Positions 16,429 to 25,173 are shown, counted from the stretch's first letter. The stretch: DNA of 50,273 bases from Streptomyces jumonjinensis (GCF_009600885.1 NZ_VCLA01000057.1:1-50273); one strand, 5' to 3'. Notes: a model not told the origin generated them from the sequence alone. Numbers and translations: made by a program.

Positions 16429-17235
16429 TCAGCCCTGGACGAACACCGCCCCCGCGTCCCGCAGCAGTTCGTGCAGCTCCCCGAAGACCTCCGCCGAACG
16501 GCCGCCCGGCCACCCGTCCGGCAGCAGCTCCACCGGCAGCCCCGGATCCGTGTACGGCAGCCGCCGCCAGTGGTCCAGCGCGAAGAGATAGTCCCGGTAC
16601 GCCTCCTCGGGACCGGCCTCCCGCCCCGCCGTCCACGACCTCAGCACCGGCTCGTGCGCGTCCAGGAACTCCTCGTGCCGCTTGGCGATCGCGCCCAGAT
16701 CCCACCAGCGGGCCACCGCCTCGGCCGTCGCCGCGAACCCCAGATGCTCCCCCCGGAACAGCTCCACATACGGGTCGAGCTGAAGACGGCGCAGGGTGTG
16801 GCGGGTCTCCTCGTACAGCCGCGCCGGAGCGATCCACACCCCGGGCGCCGCCGAACCGAAGCCGAGCCGGCCCAGCCGCGAGCGCAGCAGATGGCGCTTG
16901 CTGCGCTCCGCCTCCGGGACCGAGAAGACCGCGAGGACCCAGCCGTCGGCGAGCAGCGGGGTCTGCCGGTCGTAGATGCGCCGGTCGCCGTCGTCGAGCA
17001 GCTGGCGGGCGTCGGCGGAGAGGGCGTAACCGGCGGAGCCGTCCTCGGCCCGGCCGGGGATCAGCAGCCCCCGGCGCTTCAGCCGCGACACCGACGAGCG
17101 TACGGACGGCGCGTCCACCCCCAGCGCGGCCAGCAGCCGGATCAGCCCGGCCACGGGCAGGGGGCCCGGCCGTTCGCGTCCGTACGCGCCGTAGAGGGTG
17201 ACGATCAGGGAGCGGGGAGTGTGCTGGTCGGCCAC
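16429..17235 (-). CDS. PaaX-family transcriptional repressor
   Basis: The 268-residue protein has the PaaX layout: an N-terminal winged helix (SLIVTLYGAYGR, then VDAPSVRSSVSRLKRRGLL), a central WVLAVFSVPEAERSKRHLLR segment, GVWIAPARL, and a C-terminal domain with the HEEFLDAHEPVLRSW stretch. PaaX represses phenylacetate catabolism and is released by an aryl-CoA. A homologue encoded 4 bp after an aryl-CoA ligase probably senses the CoA thioester made by that ligase. Two matched sites, at 13080-13126 and 18970-19005, are the obvious operator candidates. It lies last in the minus-strand pair and converges on the monooxygenase/reductase gene. Family confident; the effector is an inference. Confidence 0.88.
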   Translation of the reverse strand: MADQHTPRSLIVTLYGAYGRERPGPLPVAGLIRLLAALGVDAPSVRSSVSRLKRRGLLIPGRAEDGSAGYALSADARQLLDDGDRRIYDRQTPLLADGWVLAVFSVPEAERSKRHLLRSRLGRLGFGSAAPGVWIAPARLYEETRHTLRRLQLDPYVELFRGEHLGFAATAEAVARWWDLGAIAKRHEEFLDAHEPVLRSWTAGREAGPEEAYRDYLFALDHWRRLPYTDPGLPVELLPDGWPGGRSAEVFGELHELLRDAGAVFVQG

Positions 17236-17239
17236 GTGA

Positions 17240-18931
17240 TCACTCTAGGGTCTTCCGTCCGGATCGGGCCGCATCACGGAGCGCTTCCGGCCGCGGGCCC
17301 CCGTGCCCCTGTGCCCCTGTGCCCCCGTGCGCTTCGGCCCGCAGCCGGAAGCGCTGGAGTTTGCCGGTGGGGGTGCGGGGCAGCTCGTCGACATAGACGA
17401 ACGCGCGGGGGCATTTGTACGGGGTGAGCCGGGCCCGCACCGCGGCGGTCAGGGCGGCGGTGGTCCGCTCGCCGGGCGCGACGCCGTCGCGCAGCACGAC
17501 ATAGGCCACCGCGATCTCTCCGCGCAGCGCGTCCGGGCGGCCGACCACCGCCGCCTCCGCGACATCGGGATGGCCGAGCAGCGCGTCCTCGACCTCGGGG
17601 CCGGCGATGTTGTAACCGGCCGAGATGATCATGTCATCGGCGCGGGCGACATAGCGGAAGTAGCCGTCGGGCTCCCGTACATAGGTGTCGCCGGTGAGAT
17701 TCCAGCCATCGCGTACGTACTCCCGCTGCCGGGGGTCGTCGAGATAGCGGCAGCCGACCGGCCCGCGTACCGCGAGGAGCCCCGGGGTGCCGTCCGCGAC
17801 GGGGCTGCCGCCGCCGTCCACCACCCGGGCCTGCCAGCCCGGCACCGGCACCCCGGTGGTCCCCGGCCGGATCGCGTCGTCGGCGGCCGAGATGAAGATG
17901 TGCAGCAGTTCGGTCGCGCCGATGCCGTTGATGATGCGTACTCCGGTGCGATCCAGCCACTCCCGCCAGGTGGCGGCGGGCAGATTCTCCCCGGCGGAGA
18001 CACAGCGCCGCAGCGAGCCGAGGTCATGGCCGCCGGGCTCGGCGAGCATCACCCGGTACGCGGTCGGCGCGGTGAACAGCACCGACACCCGGTGCTCGGC
18101 GATGGCGGGCAGCAGTTGCCGTGGCCCGGCCCGCTCCAGCAGCAGCGATGACGCGCCGGCCCGCATCGGGAAGATCACCAGCCCGCCGAGGCCGAAGGTG
18201 AAGCCCAGCGGCGGGCTGCCCGCGAACACGTCGTCGGGGCGGGGCCGCAGCACCGACGCGGAGAAGGTGTCCGCGACGGCCAGCACATCGCGGTGGAAGT
18301 GGAGACAGCCCTTGGGGCGGCCGGTGGTGCCGGAGGTGAAGGCGATGAGCGCGATGTCGTCGGCGGCGGTCGGGACGGCGGGGTACGGGGCGGGCCCGGC
18401 CGCCGCCGCGAGGCGCAGCAGATCGTTCGGGGTGCCGCCGCCGTACGGGGTGATCCGCAGCCCCGGCGCCCGGACCGCCGTCAGCTCGCCGAGCGAGCGC
18501 GCGTCGCAGAGGGCGTGGCGCACGGCGGCGATCTCGCACATGGCGGCGAGTTCTTCGGCCCGCTGCTGGGCGAGCACGGTCACGGCGATCGCGCCCGCCT
18601 TCATGACGGCGAGCCAGCAGGCCGCGAGCCAGGGGGTGGTGGGGCCGCGCAGCAGCACCCGGTTGCCGGGGACGACGCCCAGCGGGCCGGTCAGGGCATG
18701 GGCGATCCGGTCGACCCGCTCGCGCAGCTCTCCGTACGTCCAGACTGCGCCGTCCCCGGTGCGGAAGACGGGCCGGTCCGGGCCGAGGCGTTCGACGGTG
18801 CGGTCGAGCAGCTCGGCGCCGCAGTTGAGCTGTGGCGGATAGGGCGACTCCAGCAGCGTCGGCCACTGGTCGGCGGGCGGGAGATGGTCGCGCGCGAAGG
18901 TGTCGCGGTGGGCCGAGGGTGTCAGCTCCAT
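17240..18931 (-). CDS. Aryl-CoA ligase, 2-aminobenzoate-CoA ligase type
   Basis: The 563-residue adenylate-forming enzyme has ALIAFTSGTTGRPKGCLHF (AMP-binding loop), GIGATELLHIF, the hinge region YVARADDMIISAGYNIAG and the C-terminal catalytic lysine in PRTPTGKLQRF. It would activate an aromatic acid as the AMP ester and pass it to CoA. The overall pattern, including DTFARDHLPPADQWP at the N-terminus, resembles 2-aminobenzoate-CoA ligases more than acetyl-CoA synthetases. The ATG at 18931 is taken from that N-terminus; the open frame extends upstream but would overlap the divergent gene. The C-terminal 40 residues after GKLQRFRLR are low complexity (GGTGAQGHGGPRPE). The PaaX-type gene follows after 4 bp in the same operon. 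Confidence 0.85.
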   Translation of the reverse strand: MELTPSAHRDTFARDHLPPADQWPTLLESPYPPQLNCGAELLDRTVERLGPDRPVFRTGDGAVWTYGELRERVDRIAHALTGPLGVVPGNRVLLRGPTTPWLAACWLAVMKAGAIAVTVLAQQRAEELAAMCEIAAVRHALCDARSLGELTAVRAPGLRITPYGGGTPNDLLRLAAAAGPAPYPAVPTAADDIALIAFTSGTTGRPKGCLHFHRDVLAVADTFSASVLRPRPDDVFAGSPPLGFTFGLGGLVIFPMRAGASSLLLERAGPRQLLPAIAEHRVSVLFTAPTAYRVMLAEPGGHDLGSLRRCVSAGENLPAATWREWLDRTGVRIINGIGATELLHIFISAADDAIRPGTTGVPVPGWQARVVDGGGSPVADGTPGLLAVRGPVGCRYLDDPRQREYVRDGWNLTGDTYVREPDGYFRYVARADDMIISAGYNIAGPEVEDALLGHPDVAEAAVVGRPDALRGEIAVAYVVLRDGVAPGERTTAALTAAVRARLTPYKCPRAFVYVDELPRTPTGKLQRFRLRAEAHGGTGAQGHGGPRPEALRDAARSGRKTLE

Positions 18932-18969
18932 GGTTCGCCCCTTCTCGTGGTGGGGTCGTGCATGGAGCG

Positions 18970-19005
18970 TATCGTTAAGGTGACGGCAGTCAACGGTCCG
19001 CGATA
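18970..19005 (+). promoter_or_regulatory. Candidate operator of the PaaX-type regulator, site B
   Basis: In the 109-bp gap between the divergent ligase and acyl-CoA dehydrogenase genes, TATCG (18970-18974), TGACGGCAGTCA (18981-18992) and CGATA (19001-19005) lie in order. The central dodecamer differs from site A at one base and the flanks are the same inverted pair, with spacings of 6 and 8 bp instead of 8 and 8. Confidence 0.6.
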
Positions 19006-19040
19006 GATGCTCGGTGGGCATCTGAGGAGTGGGGGCACGA

Positions 19041-20216
19041 ATGCCCGTATTCTCGCTCGATCCGGAACAGAACGCATGGTGCGCCACGCTGCGCGCGCTG
19101 GCCGTGGAGACCCTGCGGCCCCTCGCGGAGCGCGGCGAACCCGGCCGGGTGAACCGCCCGCTGGTCGCCGCCCTGGGGGAACGGGGACTGATCGGGCGGC
19201 TGTTCGCCTCGGGCGCGATGGAGCTCTGTCTGCTGCGGGAGTCGCTCGCCCACGGCTGTACGGAGGCGGAGACCGCGCTCGCCCTCCAGGGGCTCGGCGC
19301 GTTCCCCCTGGTGCTCGCGGGCACCGCCCGGCAGCAGGACCGCCATCTCCCCGGGGTGATCGCGGGCCGGTCGATCGCCGCCTTCGCGCTGAGCGAGCCG
19401 GGGGCCGGCTCGGACGCGGCGGCGCTCGCGCTCACGGCGGCGCCGGACGGCGACGGCTGGCGGCTGAGCGGCGAGAAGCGCTGGATCTCCAACGCGCCCG
19501 AGGCCGACTTCTACACCGTCTTCGCCCGTACGGCCCAGGGGGCCAGGGCCCGGGGGGTGACCGCGTTCCTCGTCCCCGCCGACCGCCCGGGGCTGACCGG
19601 CACCGCCCTGGAGATGCTCTCCCCGCACCCCATCGGCGCGCTCGCCTTCGACGGAGTGCCGGTGGGCCGGGCCGATCTCCTCGGCGAGGTGGACCGGGGC
19701 TTCGGGGTCGCGATGCGCACCCTCGACCTCTTCCGGCCCAGCGTCGGCGCGTTCGCCGTCGGCATGGCCCAGGCCGCCCTGGACGCCGCCGTGGAGCACA
19801 CCGCCCGCCGCACCGCCTTCGGCGGCCCGCTCCGCGATCTCCAGGCCGTCGCCCACCAGGTAGCCGAGATGGCCACCCGTACCGAGGCGGCGCGGCTGCT
19901 GGTGTACGCGGCGGCGGAGGCGTACGACTCCGGGGCCGCCGATGTGCCCCGGCGGTCGGCGATGGCGAAGCTGTTCGCGACGGAGACCGCGCAGTACGTG
20001 GTGGACCGGGCCGTCCAGTTGCACGGCGCGACCGCGCTGCAGCGCGGCCATCCGCTGGAGCATCTGTACCGTGAGGTGCGCGCACCACGGATCTACGAGG
20101 GCGCGACCGAGGTCCAGCGCTCGATCATCGCCCGGGAGCTGTACGCCGCGGCAGCCGGGAGCAGCGGTCCTGGGACCCCGGACGCCGCCCGGCAGCCGGA
20201 TGGGAAGGTCGTATGA
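19041..20216 (+). CDS. Acyl-CoA dehydrogenase family protein
   Basis: The 391-residue product has acyl-CoA dehydrogenase motifs: AAFALSEPGAGSDAAALAL (FAD/substrate signature 1), WISNAPEADFYTVFART, and the second signature around QLHGATALQRGHPLEHLYRE with IYEGATEVQRSIIARELY. These FAD enzymes introduce an alpha-beta double bond into acyl-CoA esters and deliver electrons to ETF. It is transcribed away from the ligase gene across candidate site B and overlaps the RidA-like gene by four bases. In the aminobenzoyl-CoA scheme it would oxidise the reduced alicyclic CoA ester before hydration. GAGGAG precedes the ATG at 19041. Specific substrate inferred from context only. Confidence 0.88.
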   Translation: MPVFSLDPEQNAWCATLRALAVETLRPLAERGEPGRVNRPLVAALGERGLIGRLFASGAMELCLLRESLAHGCTEAETALALQGLGAFPLVLAGTARQQDRHLPGVIAGRSIAAFALSEPGAGSDAAALALTAAPDGDGWRLSGEKRWISNAPEADFYTVFARTAQGARARGVTAFLVPADRPGLTGTALEMLSPHPIGALAFDGVPVGRADLLGEVDRGFGVAMRTLDLFRPSVGAFAVGMAQAALDAAVEHTARRTAFGGPLRDLQAVAHQVAEMATRTEAARLLVYAAAEAYDSGAADVPRRSAMAKLFATETAQYVVDRAVQLHGATALQRGHPLEHLYREVRAPRIYEGATEVQRSIIARELYAAAAGSSGPGTPDAARQPDGKVV

Positions 20217-20611
20217 GCCTGCACCGCCACAACCCCGCCGAGCTCTCACCTCCCTCGGGGTTCTCCCACGCGGTCACCGCCACCGGCTCCCGGCTGGTCT
20301 TCCTGGCCGGGCAGACCGCGCTCGACATGGCGGGCAGGGTGGTGGGCCAGACCCTGGCCGAGCAGTTCGAGACGGCCCTCGCCAATCTGCTCACCGCGCT
20401 CGCCGCGGCCGGGGGAGCCCCGCACGACCTCGCCCGGGTCACCGTGTACACCACCGACGTCGACGGCTACCGTGCCCAGGCGCGCGAACTGGGCCAGGTC
20501 TGGCGGCGGCTGGCGGGCCGTGACTATCCCGCGATGGCCGTCATCGGCGTCGTACGGCTCTGGGACGAGCAGGCGATGGTGGAGCTCGACGGAACGGCCG
20601 TGCTGCCCTGA
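20213..20611 (+). CDS. RidA/YjgF-family enamine-imine deaminase
   Basis: The 132-residue protein shows the RidA fold pattern: HAVTATGSRLVFLAGQTALD, EQFETALANLLTALAAAGG, DLARVTVYTTDVDGYRA, and a C-terminal VVRLWDEQAMVELDGTAVLP. The usual RidA arginine in the RVTVY region is present (LARVTVYTTD). RidA enzymes hydrolyse reactive enamines and imines to ketones plus ammonia. This fits a pathway from 2-aminobenzoyl-CoA, where the amino group must leave as ammonia after ring reduction. It is coupled to the acyl-CoA dehydrogenase by an ATGA overlap, so it belongs to that operon. The gap after it (20612-20778) has three imperfect GGGTGGGGCGC-type repeats and no gene. Confidence 0.85.
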   Translation: MSLHRHNPAELSPPSGFSHAVTATGSRLVFLAGQTALDMAGRVVGQTLAEQFETALANLLTALAAAGGAPHDLARVTVYTTDVDGYRAQARELGQVWRRLAGRDYPAMAVIGVVRLWDEQAMVELDGTAVLP

Positions 20612-20778
20612 CGGCGGGAGCGGCGGCCCGGGCCTTGATCGACTGGTGACGCCAGGACGGCGGGTTTACGGTCGATGGGTGGGGCGCGTCGGTGTGCCCC
20701 GGGTGGGGTGTGTGCCGCGCTCAGCGCTCGACGGGTGGGGCGCATGTCAGGCCCCGCTGAGTGCTGGGCTCGATCACC

Positions 20779-22320
20779 ATGACTGCCCCAAGGCCGGATT
20801 CCGTCTCTCCACCGGCCACCGCCCCAGGACGGAGCGGCGGCCATGGCATCGCGCTTCTGGTCATCGCCGGCACCCAGCTGATGGTGGTGCTCGACATCAC
20901 CATCGTGAACATCGCGCTGCCGCATATCCAGACCGCGCTGGGCTTCTCCACCACCAGCCTGTCGTGGGTCGTCAACGCCTACACCCTGACCTTCGGCGGC
21001 CTGCTGCTCCTCGGCGGGCGCGCGGGCGACATCCTCGGCCGCCGCAGGGTCCTCATGTGCGGCGTCGCGCTCTTCGCCGTGGCCTCGCTGCTCGGCGGGC
21101 TCTCCCAGAACCCCGGCCAACTCCTCGCCGCCCGCGCCCTCCAGGGGGTGGGCGGCGCGATAGCCTCGCCGACCGCGCTCGCGCTGATCACCACCACCTT
21201 CCGGGAGGGACCGGAGCGCAACCGCGCCTTCGGGGCCTTCGCCGCGGTCTCCGCCGGGGGCGGCGCGATCGGGGTGCTGGCGGGCGGAATGCTGGTGGAA
21301 TGGCTCGACTGGCGGTGGGTCCTCTTCGTCAATGTGCCCATCGCGGCGCTGATCCTGGCGGCCGTCCCCCGCCATATCCAGGAGTCCGAGCGCCACCCCG
21401 GGTACTTCGACGCGATCGGCGCGCTGACCTCGACCCTCGGCATGGTCGCGCTGGTCTACGGATTCATCCGCGCCGCACAGGACGGGTGGCGGGACCCTCT
21501 GACCCTGGGCTCCTTCACCGCCGCGGCGGTGCTGCTCGTCACCTTCATCACGGTCGAGCGGCGTTCGAGACAGCCGATCACCCCTCTGAGGATGTTCGCC
21601 GACCGCAATCGCGCGGGCACGTACGGAATCATGCTGAGCCTGGCCGCCGCGATCTTCGGCATGTTCTTCTTCCTCACCCTCTTCGTCCAGGACGTGCTGG
21701 ACTTCAGCCCGATCAGAGCCGGGCTCGCCTTTCTGCCGGTGAGTGTGATCATCGCGGTGGGCGCGACCGTCACCTCACGGCTGGTGCCGCGATTCGGCCC
21801 GAAGCCCTTCATGGTGAGCGGAGCACTGCTGGCGGCGGCCGGGCTCAGCTGGCTGGCCCAGGTCGATGTCCACTCCACCTACCTTGACGGCGTCCTGGGG
21901 CCGATGCTGACCTTCAGCCTCGGGATGGGCATGCAGTTCGTCTCGCTGACGCTGACGGCCCTCTCCGGGGTCCCGCGCGAGGAGTCGGGCGCGGCGTCCG
22001 GGCTGCTCAATGTGTCGCAGCAGGTGGGCGGTTCACTGGGCCTGTCCATCCTGGTGACCGTATTCGGCACGGCCAGCCGTGCCGAGACCCGCCGCCTGAT
22101 CCCGGACTTCCTGCTCCGAGCGACCCCCGCGGACAAGATCGCCTTCCGCCGCACCGGGGAACTCCCGCCGCCCTGGGGCGACCAGGTGCTGGCCCAGGGC
22201 ATCTCGGCGGCGTTCCTGATGGCCTCGCTCTTCACGGTGATCGCCGCGGTGATCGCCCTGCTGGTGATCCGCATCGGCCCCGCGGACCTGGAACGCTTCC
22301 ATGGGGGGCCGGGGGGCTGA
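20779..22320 (+). CDS. DHA2-family MFS exporter, 14 transmembrane segments
   Basis: The 513-residue protein carries the drug:H+ antiporter-2 pattern. Its first helix contains MVVLDITIVNIALPHIQ (motif D1). LLLGGRAGDILGRRRVLM is motif A in loop 2-3, and AARALQGVGGAIASPTALALI and the glycine-rich GGGAIGVLAGGMLVEWLDWR follow. About 14 hydrophobic segments can be counted. Such pumps expel hydrophobic drugs or the cell's own metabolites across the cytoplasmic membrane. The ATG at 20779 is preferred; an in-frame GTG at 20761 is possible and neither has a strong ribosome site. A role in exporting aromatic acids is possible from location but unsupported. The gene is separated from the CYTH gene by 20 bp, converging. 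Confidence 0.88.
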   Translation: MTAPRPDSVSPPATAPGRSGGHGIALLVIAGTQLMVVLDITIVNIALPHIQTALGFSTTSLSWVVNAYTLTFGGLLLLGGRAGDILGRRRVLMCGVALFAVASLLGGLSQNPGQLLAARALQGVGGAIASPTALALITTTFREGPERNRAFGAFAAVSAGGGAIGVLAGGMLVEWLDWRWVLFVNVPIAALILAAVPRHIQESERHPGYFDAIGALTSTLGMVALVYGFIRAAQDGWRDPLTLGSFTAAAVLLVTFITVERRSRQPITPLRMFADRNRAGTYGIMLSLAAAIFGMFFFLTLFVQDVLDFSPIRAGLAFLPVSVIIAVGATVTSRLVPRFGPKPFMVSGALLAAAGLSWLAQVDVHSTYLDGVLGPMLTFSLGMGMQFVSLTLTALSGVPREESGAASGLLNVSQQVGGSLGLSILVTVFGTASRAETRRLIPDFLLRATPADKIAFRRTGELPPPWGDQVLAQGISAAFLMASLFTVIAAVIALLVIRIGPADLERFHGGPGG

Positions 22321-22340
22321 GCGCCGCTCCTTCGGCACGG

Positions 22341-22898
22341 TCAGCCCGCCCGTCGGGCACGCACCGCGTCGGTGTACAACTCGCGAGTCAGGGACTCGGC
22401 ACCGATGCCCAGCTCGGCCAGTACCGCGCGGACCTCCCCGAGAGCGGCCGTCAGGTCCGACTCGGTGGCCGGTGTCTCCAGCTCAAGGAAGGTTCCGTCG
22501 AGCTCAGGCACGCGCACCAGCGTGGCGAGCATCTGTCGCCCACGTGCCTCGAAGGCATAGTTCCGGCACTGCTTCTCGAAGCGGATCACCGGTACGTACC
22601 CAAGACCGTGCAGTATCGCGTGGACCTCTGCGGCGTCCTCGACGCGAGTCTCGTGCTCCGGCTTGGATCCGGACGCCTCATCGACCTCGGCACCCTTGTA
22701 CGTCAGCACCGAGCGGGTCCCGTCGACACCGTGGACCGTCCGGACCCGAAGCTCCTGGTCCTTGGCGTCGAGCATGCCGTCGGGGGTGTCGTAGTAGGTG
22801 TCCTGGTACACCTCGGCCCGCCCAGCGCCCCGTTCGTCCAGCCGCCGCAGTACCACCTCCGGCGCGTGGACGCGCGCTTTCAGCTCCGCCTCGATCAC
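22341..22898 (-). CDS. CYTH-domain phosphohydrolase/cyclase family protein (class IV adenylate cyclase-like)
   Basis: The 185-residue product begins IEAELKARV, the ExExK signature of the CYTH triphosphate-tunnel fold. It continues with DTYYDTPDGML, ELRVRT, SVLTYKGAEV, FEKQCRNYAF and a late FLELETPATE. These acidic and basic residues line a tunnel that binds triphosphates with divalent metal; members are class IV adenylate cyclases, thiamine triphosphatases or tripolyphosphatases. Which activity applies cannot be read. It lies 13 bp after the DUF5919-like fragment on the same strand. Since CYTH and DUF5919 proteins deal with nucleotide-like ligands, the pair may once have worked together, but this is inference. 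Confidence 0.85.
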   Translation of the reverse strand: MIEAELKARVHAPEVVLRRLDERGAGRAEVYQDTYYDTPDGMLDAKDQELRVRTVHGVDGTRSVLTYKGAEVDEASGSKPEHETRVEDAAEVHAILHGLGYVPVIRFEKQCRNYAFEARGRQMLATLVRVPELDGTFLELETPATESDLTAALGEVRAVLAELGIGAESLTRELYTDAVRARRAG

Positions 22899-22911
22899 CT
22901 GGGCTCCCCTC

Positions 22912-23322
22912 TCAGACGGTGCGCTCCGCGCTGCTGATGATCGCCTCTGTCATGCGCCTGAACCCCCGGTACAGGGGGCCGTGCGGCGTCTCCATCACCT
23001 TGTACGTCGCCGACTCGTGTCCTTCCCAGCCGGCGTCGAAGGCTCCGACGAACATGATGGAGTCGGTGCGGATCACGCGCCACGTAGGGAGCATGCCGTA
23101 CCGGTACACCTGAATGTCGCAGGTGCCCGAGAGTTCACGCAGCCGCGCTTCCGTCAGCCGTACTCCGTTTGCCAGGGAATCGGCTGACTCGCCGATCTCC
23201 GAGGCCCGTTGAGCCAGCGCGGACGAGTCCGGGTCCAGGAGCATCACGCGCACCTTGGGCGCCCTGCCAGGCATGGAGAGGCAGGCGCGCAGCATCGAGT
23301 CGTTCAGCCCGATGAGCCCTAA
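22912..23322 (-). pseudogene. N-terminally truncated DUF5919-like protein
   Basis: In-frame sequence begins GLGLIGLNDSMLRACLSMPG, without a start codon or ribosome site, just after a TAG at the junction with the pterin dehydratase gene. It continues through VMLLDPDSSALAQRASEIGE, DIQVYRYGMLPTWRVIRTDS and MFVGAFDAGWEGHESATYKV. This resembles the C-terminal half of DUF5919 proteins, which usually carry an N-terminal helix-turn-helix domain. The first methionine is at 23295, giving at most 127 residues. The front half appears to have been replaced by the pterin dehydratase sequence. Family assignment comes from recalled pattern only, so it is moderate. Confidence 0.6.
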
Positions 23323-23328
23323 GCCCCG

Positions 23329-23646
23329 CTAACCGCAAGGTTGTGCCTCATGCACTGTGGCAATGGCGTCGATGCGGCGGGCGAGATCGAAATCCGCCGC
23401 AGTGAGTCGATGCCCCGCGTCATGTGTGGTGATCCCGAAGCGGATCGTGTCCCATCTCAGATCGATGTCGGCGTGGTGACCGATCAGCCGCTCGACATCG
23501 GCGACGTGGACGATCATCGCGACGCCACCGTGATAGCGGATGCCGTAGGACCGGGTGATCTCGTCGCCCTCCCGCCGCCACCCCGGCACCTCTTGAAGTG
23601 CCGCCTCGATCTCCGCCTCCGACAGCGGTGCCAGAGTCTCCGCCAT
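23329..23646 (-). CDS. Pterin-4a-carbinolamine dehydratase (4a-hydroxytetrahydrobiopterin dehydratase)
   Basis: The 105-residue product, AETLAPLSEAEIEAALQEVP onward, has the dehydratase core. This includes GWRREGDEITRSY, the active-site GHHADIDLRWDTIRFGITTH and the closing LTAADFDLARRID. The enzyme regenerates quinonoid dihydropterin after aromatic amino acid hydroxylation; bacterial copies without a hydroxylase may act in other pterin steps. The ATG at 23646 has GGAGGGGAG 6-10 bp before it, while the longer frame to 23715 is arginine/glycine-rich filler. Its stop touches the boundary where the DUF5919-like fragment begins. No aromatic amino acid hydroxylase is in the window. Confidence 0.88.
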   Translation of the reverse strand: MAETLAPLSEAEIEAALQEVPGWRREGDEITRSYGIRYHGGVAMIVHVADVERLIGHHADIDLRWDTIRFGITTHDAGHRLTAADFDLARRIDAIATVHEAQPCG

Positions 23647-23885
23647 TCTCAGCTCCCCTCCGTCACGGGCGCCAGCACCTCTGCCAGGTCCCGGCCGACC
23701 GGGGCATCGTGCCATGACAGTGGTCGACTCACCCGCCTGGATCTCCGCCCAGGCGGCGGTCTCCAGCGCGATCGCTCGTCAAGCGGCTTAATTTCGACCA
23801 CTTGGCGATCCTGCGGCGTCGCTGCCACAGGAAAGGCCCTGCCCCTACTCTGGCAGTGACGAGCTGTTCAGAGAGGGGCAAGGCC

Positions 23886-25136
23886 GTGTCACCTCATGCT
23901 ACGCCGGACCCGTACGCCGACCCGCTGGCATTCGGGCAGCGTCTACAGATTCTCCGCACCCGCAGGGGTGTGACCCGTGATCAGCTCGGAGGTCTCATGG
24001 GCCGCTCGGGCTCATGGGTGAAGGCGCTGGAGACGGGGCGGCTGAAGGTCCCGAAGCTGGATGTCATGCTGCGGTTTGCCGACGTGCTTCGTGTCCGGGA
24101 CCTCTCCGACCTCACGGGAGACCAGTCTGTGAACGTCTCGCTTTTCGCCGGCCCCGGCCATCCCCGACTCGGAGCGGTCAAGACGGCTGTCGACGCCTTG
24201 GCGCTCACCGCCGACCGGGAGGCCCCGCCGACCGCGCATCTTTCCGCCCGGCTCGCCCGAGCGTGGGCCGCTCGGCACTCCTCCCCGCAGCATCGCGAGG
24301 TCGTCGGCGCACTCCTGCCCGAGCTCATCCGGGACGCCCAGCTCGCGGTACGGCAGGCCGATACCGCTGCGGAACGGCGCGCGGCACAAGCTGCGCTGAG
24401 CGAGGTCTACTCACTGTCCCAGTTCTTCGTGGCGTACCAGCCCGACGCCGCCCTCCTCTGGCGGATCGCGGAGCGCGGCATGGTCGCAGCACAGGAGTCC
24501 GAGGACCCACACACCATCGGGGTCGCCGCCTGGCTGACCGCGCAGGCCCACCGGGACGCTGGACCTGCGCACTTCGACGCTGCTGACGCGGTGACGACTG
24601 CTGCACTCGGCTACCTCACCCCACTGCTGCCGGACGCAAGCGACGACGTACTCGCCATCACCGGCGCGCTCACATTCGAGGCCGGGTATACGGCCGCCCG
24701 CCGCACAACAACCGGCACCGCGTGGCGCTACTGGGATCAGGCGCGCGAAATGGCCGACCGGCTGCCGGGGGGCTACTTCCACCCGGTGACCTCCTTCGGC
24801 CGCTCGATCATAGGCGCGCACGCGGTCACCATCGCCGTGGAGCTCCACCAGGGCGGGGAGTCGGTACGGCAGGCGGCGGCGTCGGATTCGACGACGATCC
24901 CATCCCGGCCACGCCGGGCCCGGCATCGGATCGAGGAGGCGCGCGGCTACCAGTTGGACGGACAACCGGACGTGGCACTGGAGACGCTGTCGCGCGCGCA
25001 CGAAGCAGCACCTGAGACGATCAAATACAACGGGTACGCCAAGATGATCGTTTTGGAGGAGTCCGCGTCGAAGTCCCCGGACCGTCGCCGCCGGGCATCT
25101 GCCCTGGCGGTGAAACTCGGATTGCTCGCGGCGTAG
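23886..25136 (+). CDS. XRE-family regulator with a TPR-like C-terminal domain (copy 1)
   Basis: The 416-residue protein starts at GTG 23886 after GAGAGGGG. Residues about 15-70 are an XRE helix-turn-helix (FGQRLQILRTRRGVTRDQLG, then GSWVKALETGRLKVPKLDVM). The rest is helical with TPR-like repeats (AAERRAAQAALSEVYSLSQF; PETIKYNGYAKMIVLEE). Such regulators are abundant in Streptomyces, where the helical domain probably binds a peptide or another protein. A strong hairpin terminator follows at 25149-25173. Then comes a small gene whose leader is also found next to the other XRE-TPR gene at 27242. Upstream 23647-23885 holds only a weak hairpin (23733-23756) and presumably the promoter. Target genes unknown. 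Confidence 0.85.
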   Translation: MSPHATPDPYADPLAFGQRLQILRTRRGVTRDQLGGLMGRSGSWVKALETGRLKVPKLDVMLRFADVLRVRDLSDLTGDQSVNVSLFAGPGHPRLGAVKTAVDALALTADREAPPTAHLSARLARAWAARHSSPQHREVVGALLPELIRDAQLAVRQADTAAERRAAQAALSEVYSLSQFFVAYQPDAALLWRIAERGMVAAQESEDPHTIGVAAWLTAQAHRDAGPAHFDAADAVTTAALGYLTPLLPDASDDVLAITGALTFEAGYTAARRTTTGTAWRYWDQAREMADRLPGGYFHPVTSFGRSIIGAHAVTIAVELHQGGESVRQAAASDSTTIPSRPRRARHRIEEARGYQLDGQPDVALETLSRAHEAAPETIKYNGYAKMIVLEESASKSPDRRRRASALAVKLGLLAA

Positions 25137-25148
25137 ATGCGCTGAGTC

Positions 25149-25173
25149 GAGGGGGCACAAACTGTGCCCCCTC
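25149..25173 (+). terminator. Hairpin terminator after XRE-TPR regulator 1
   Basis: GAGGGGGCACA (25149-25159) pairs perfectly with TGTGCCCCCTC (25163-25173) around a three-base loop, 12 bp after the regulator stop, followed by TTC. Confidence 0.8.
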
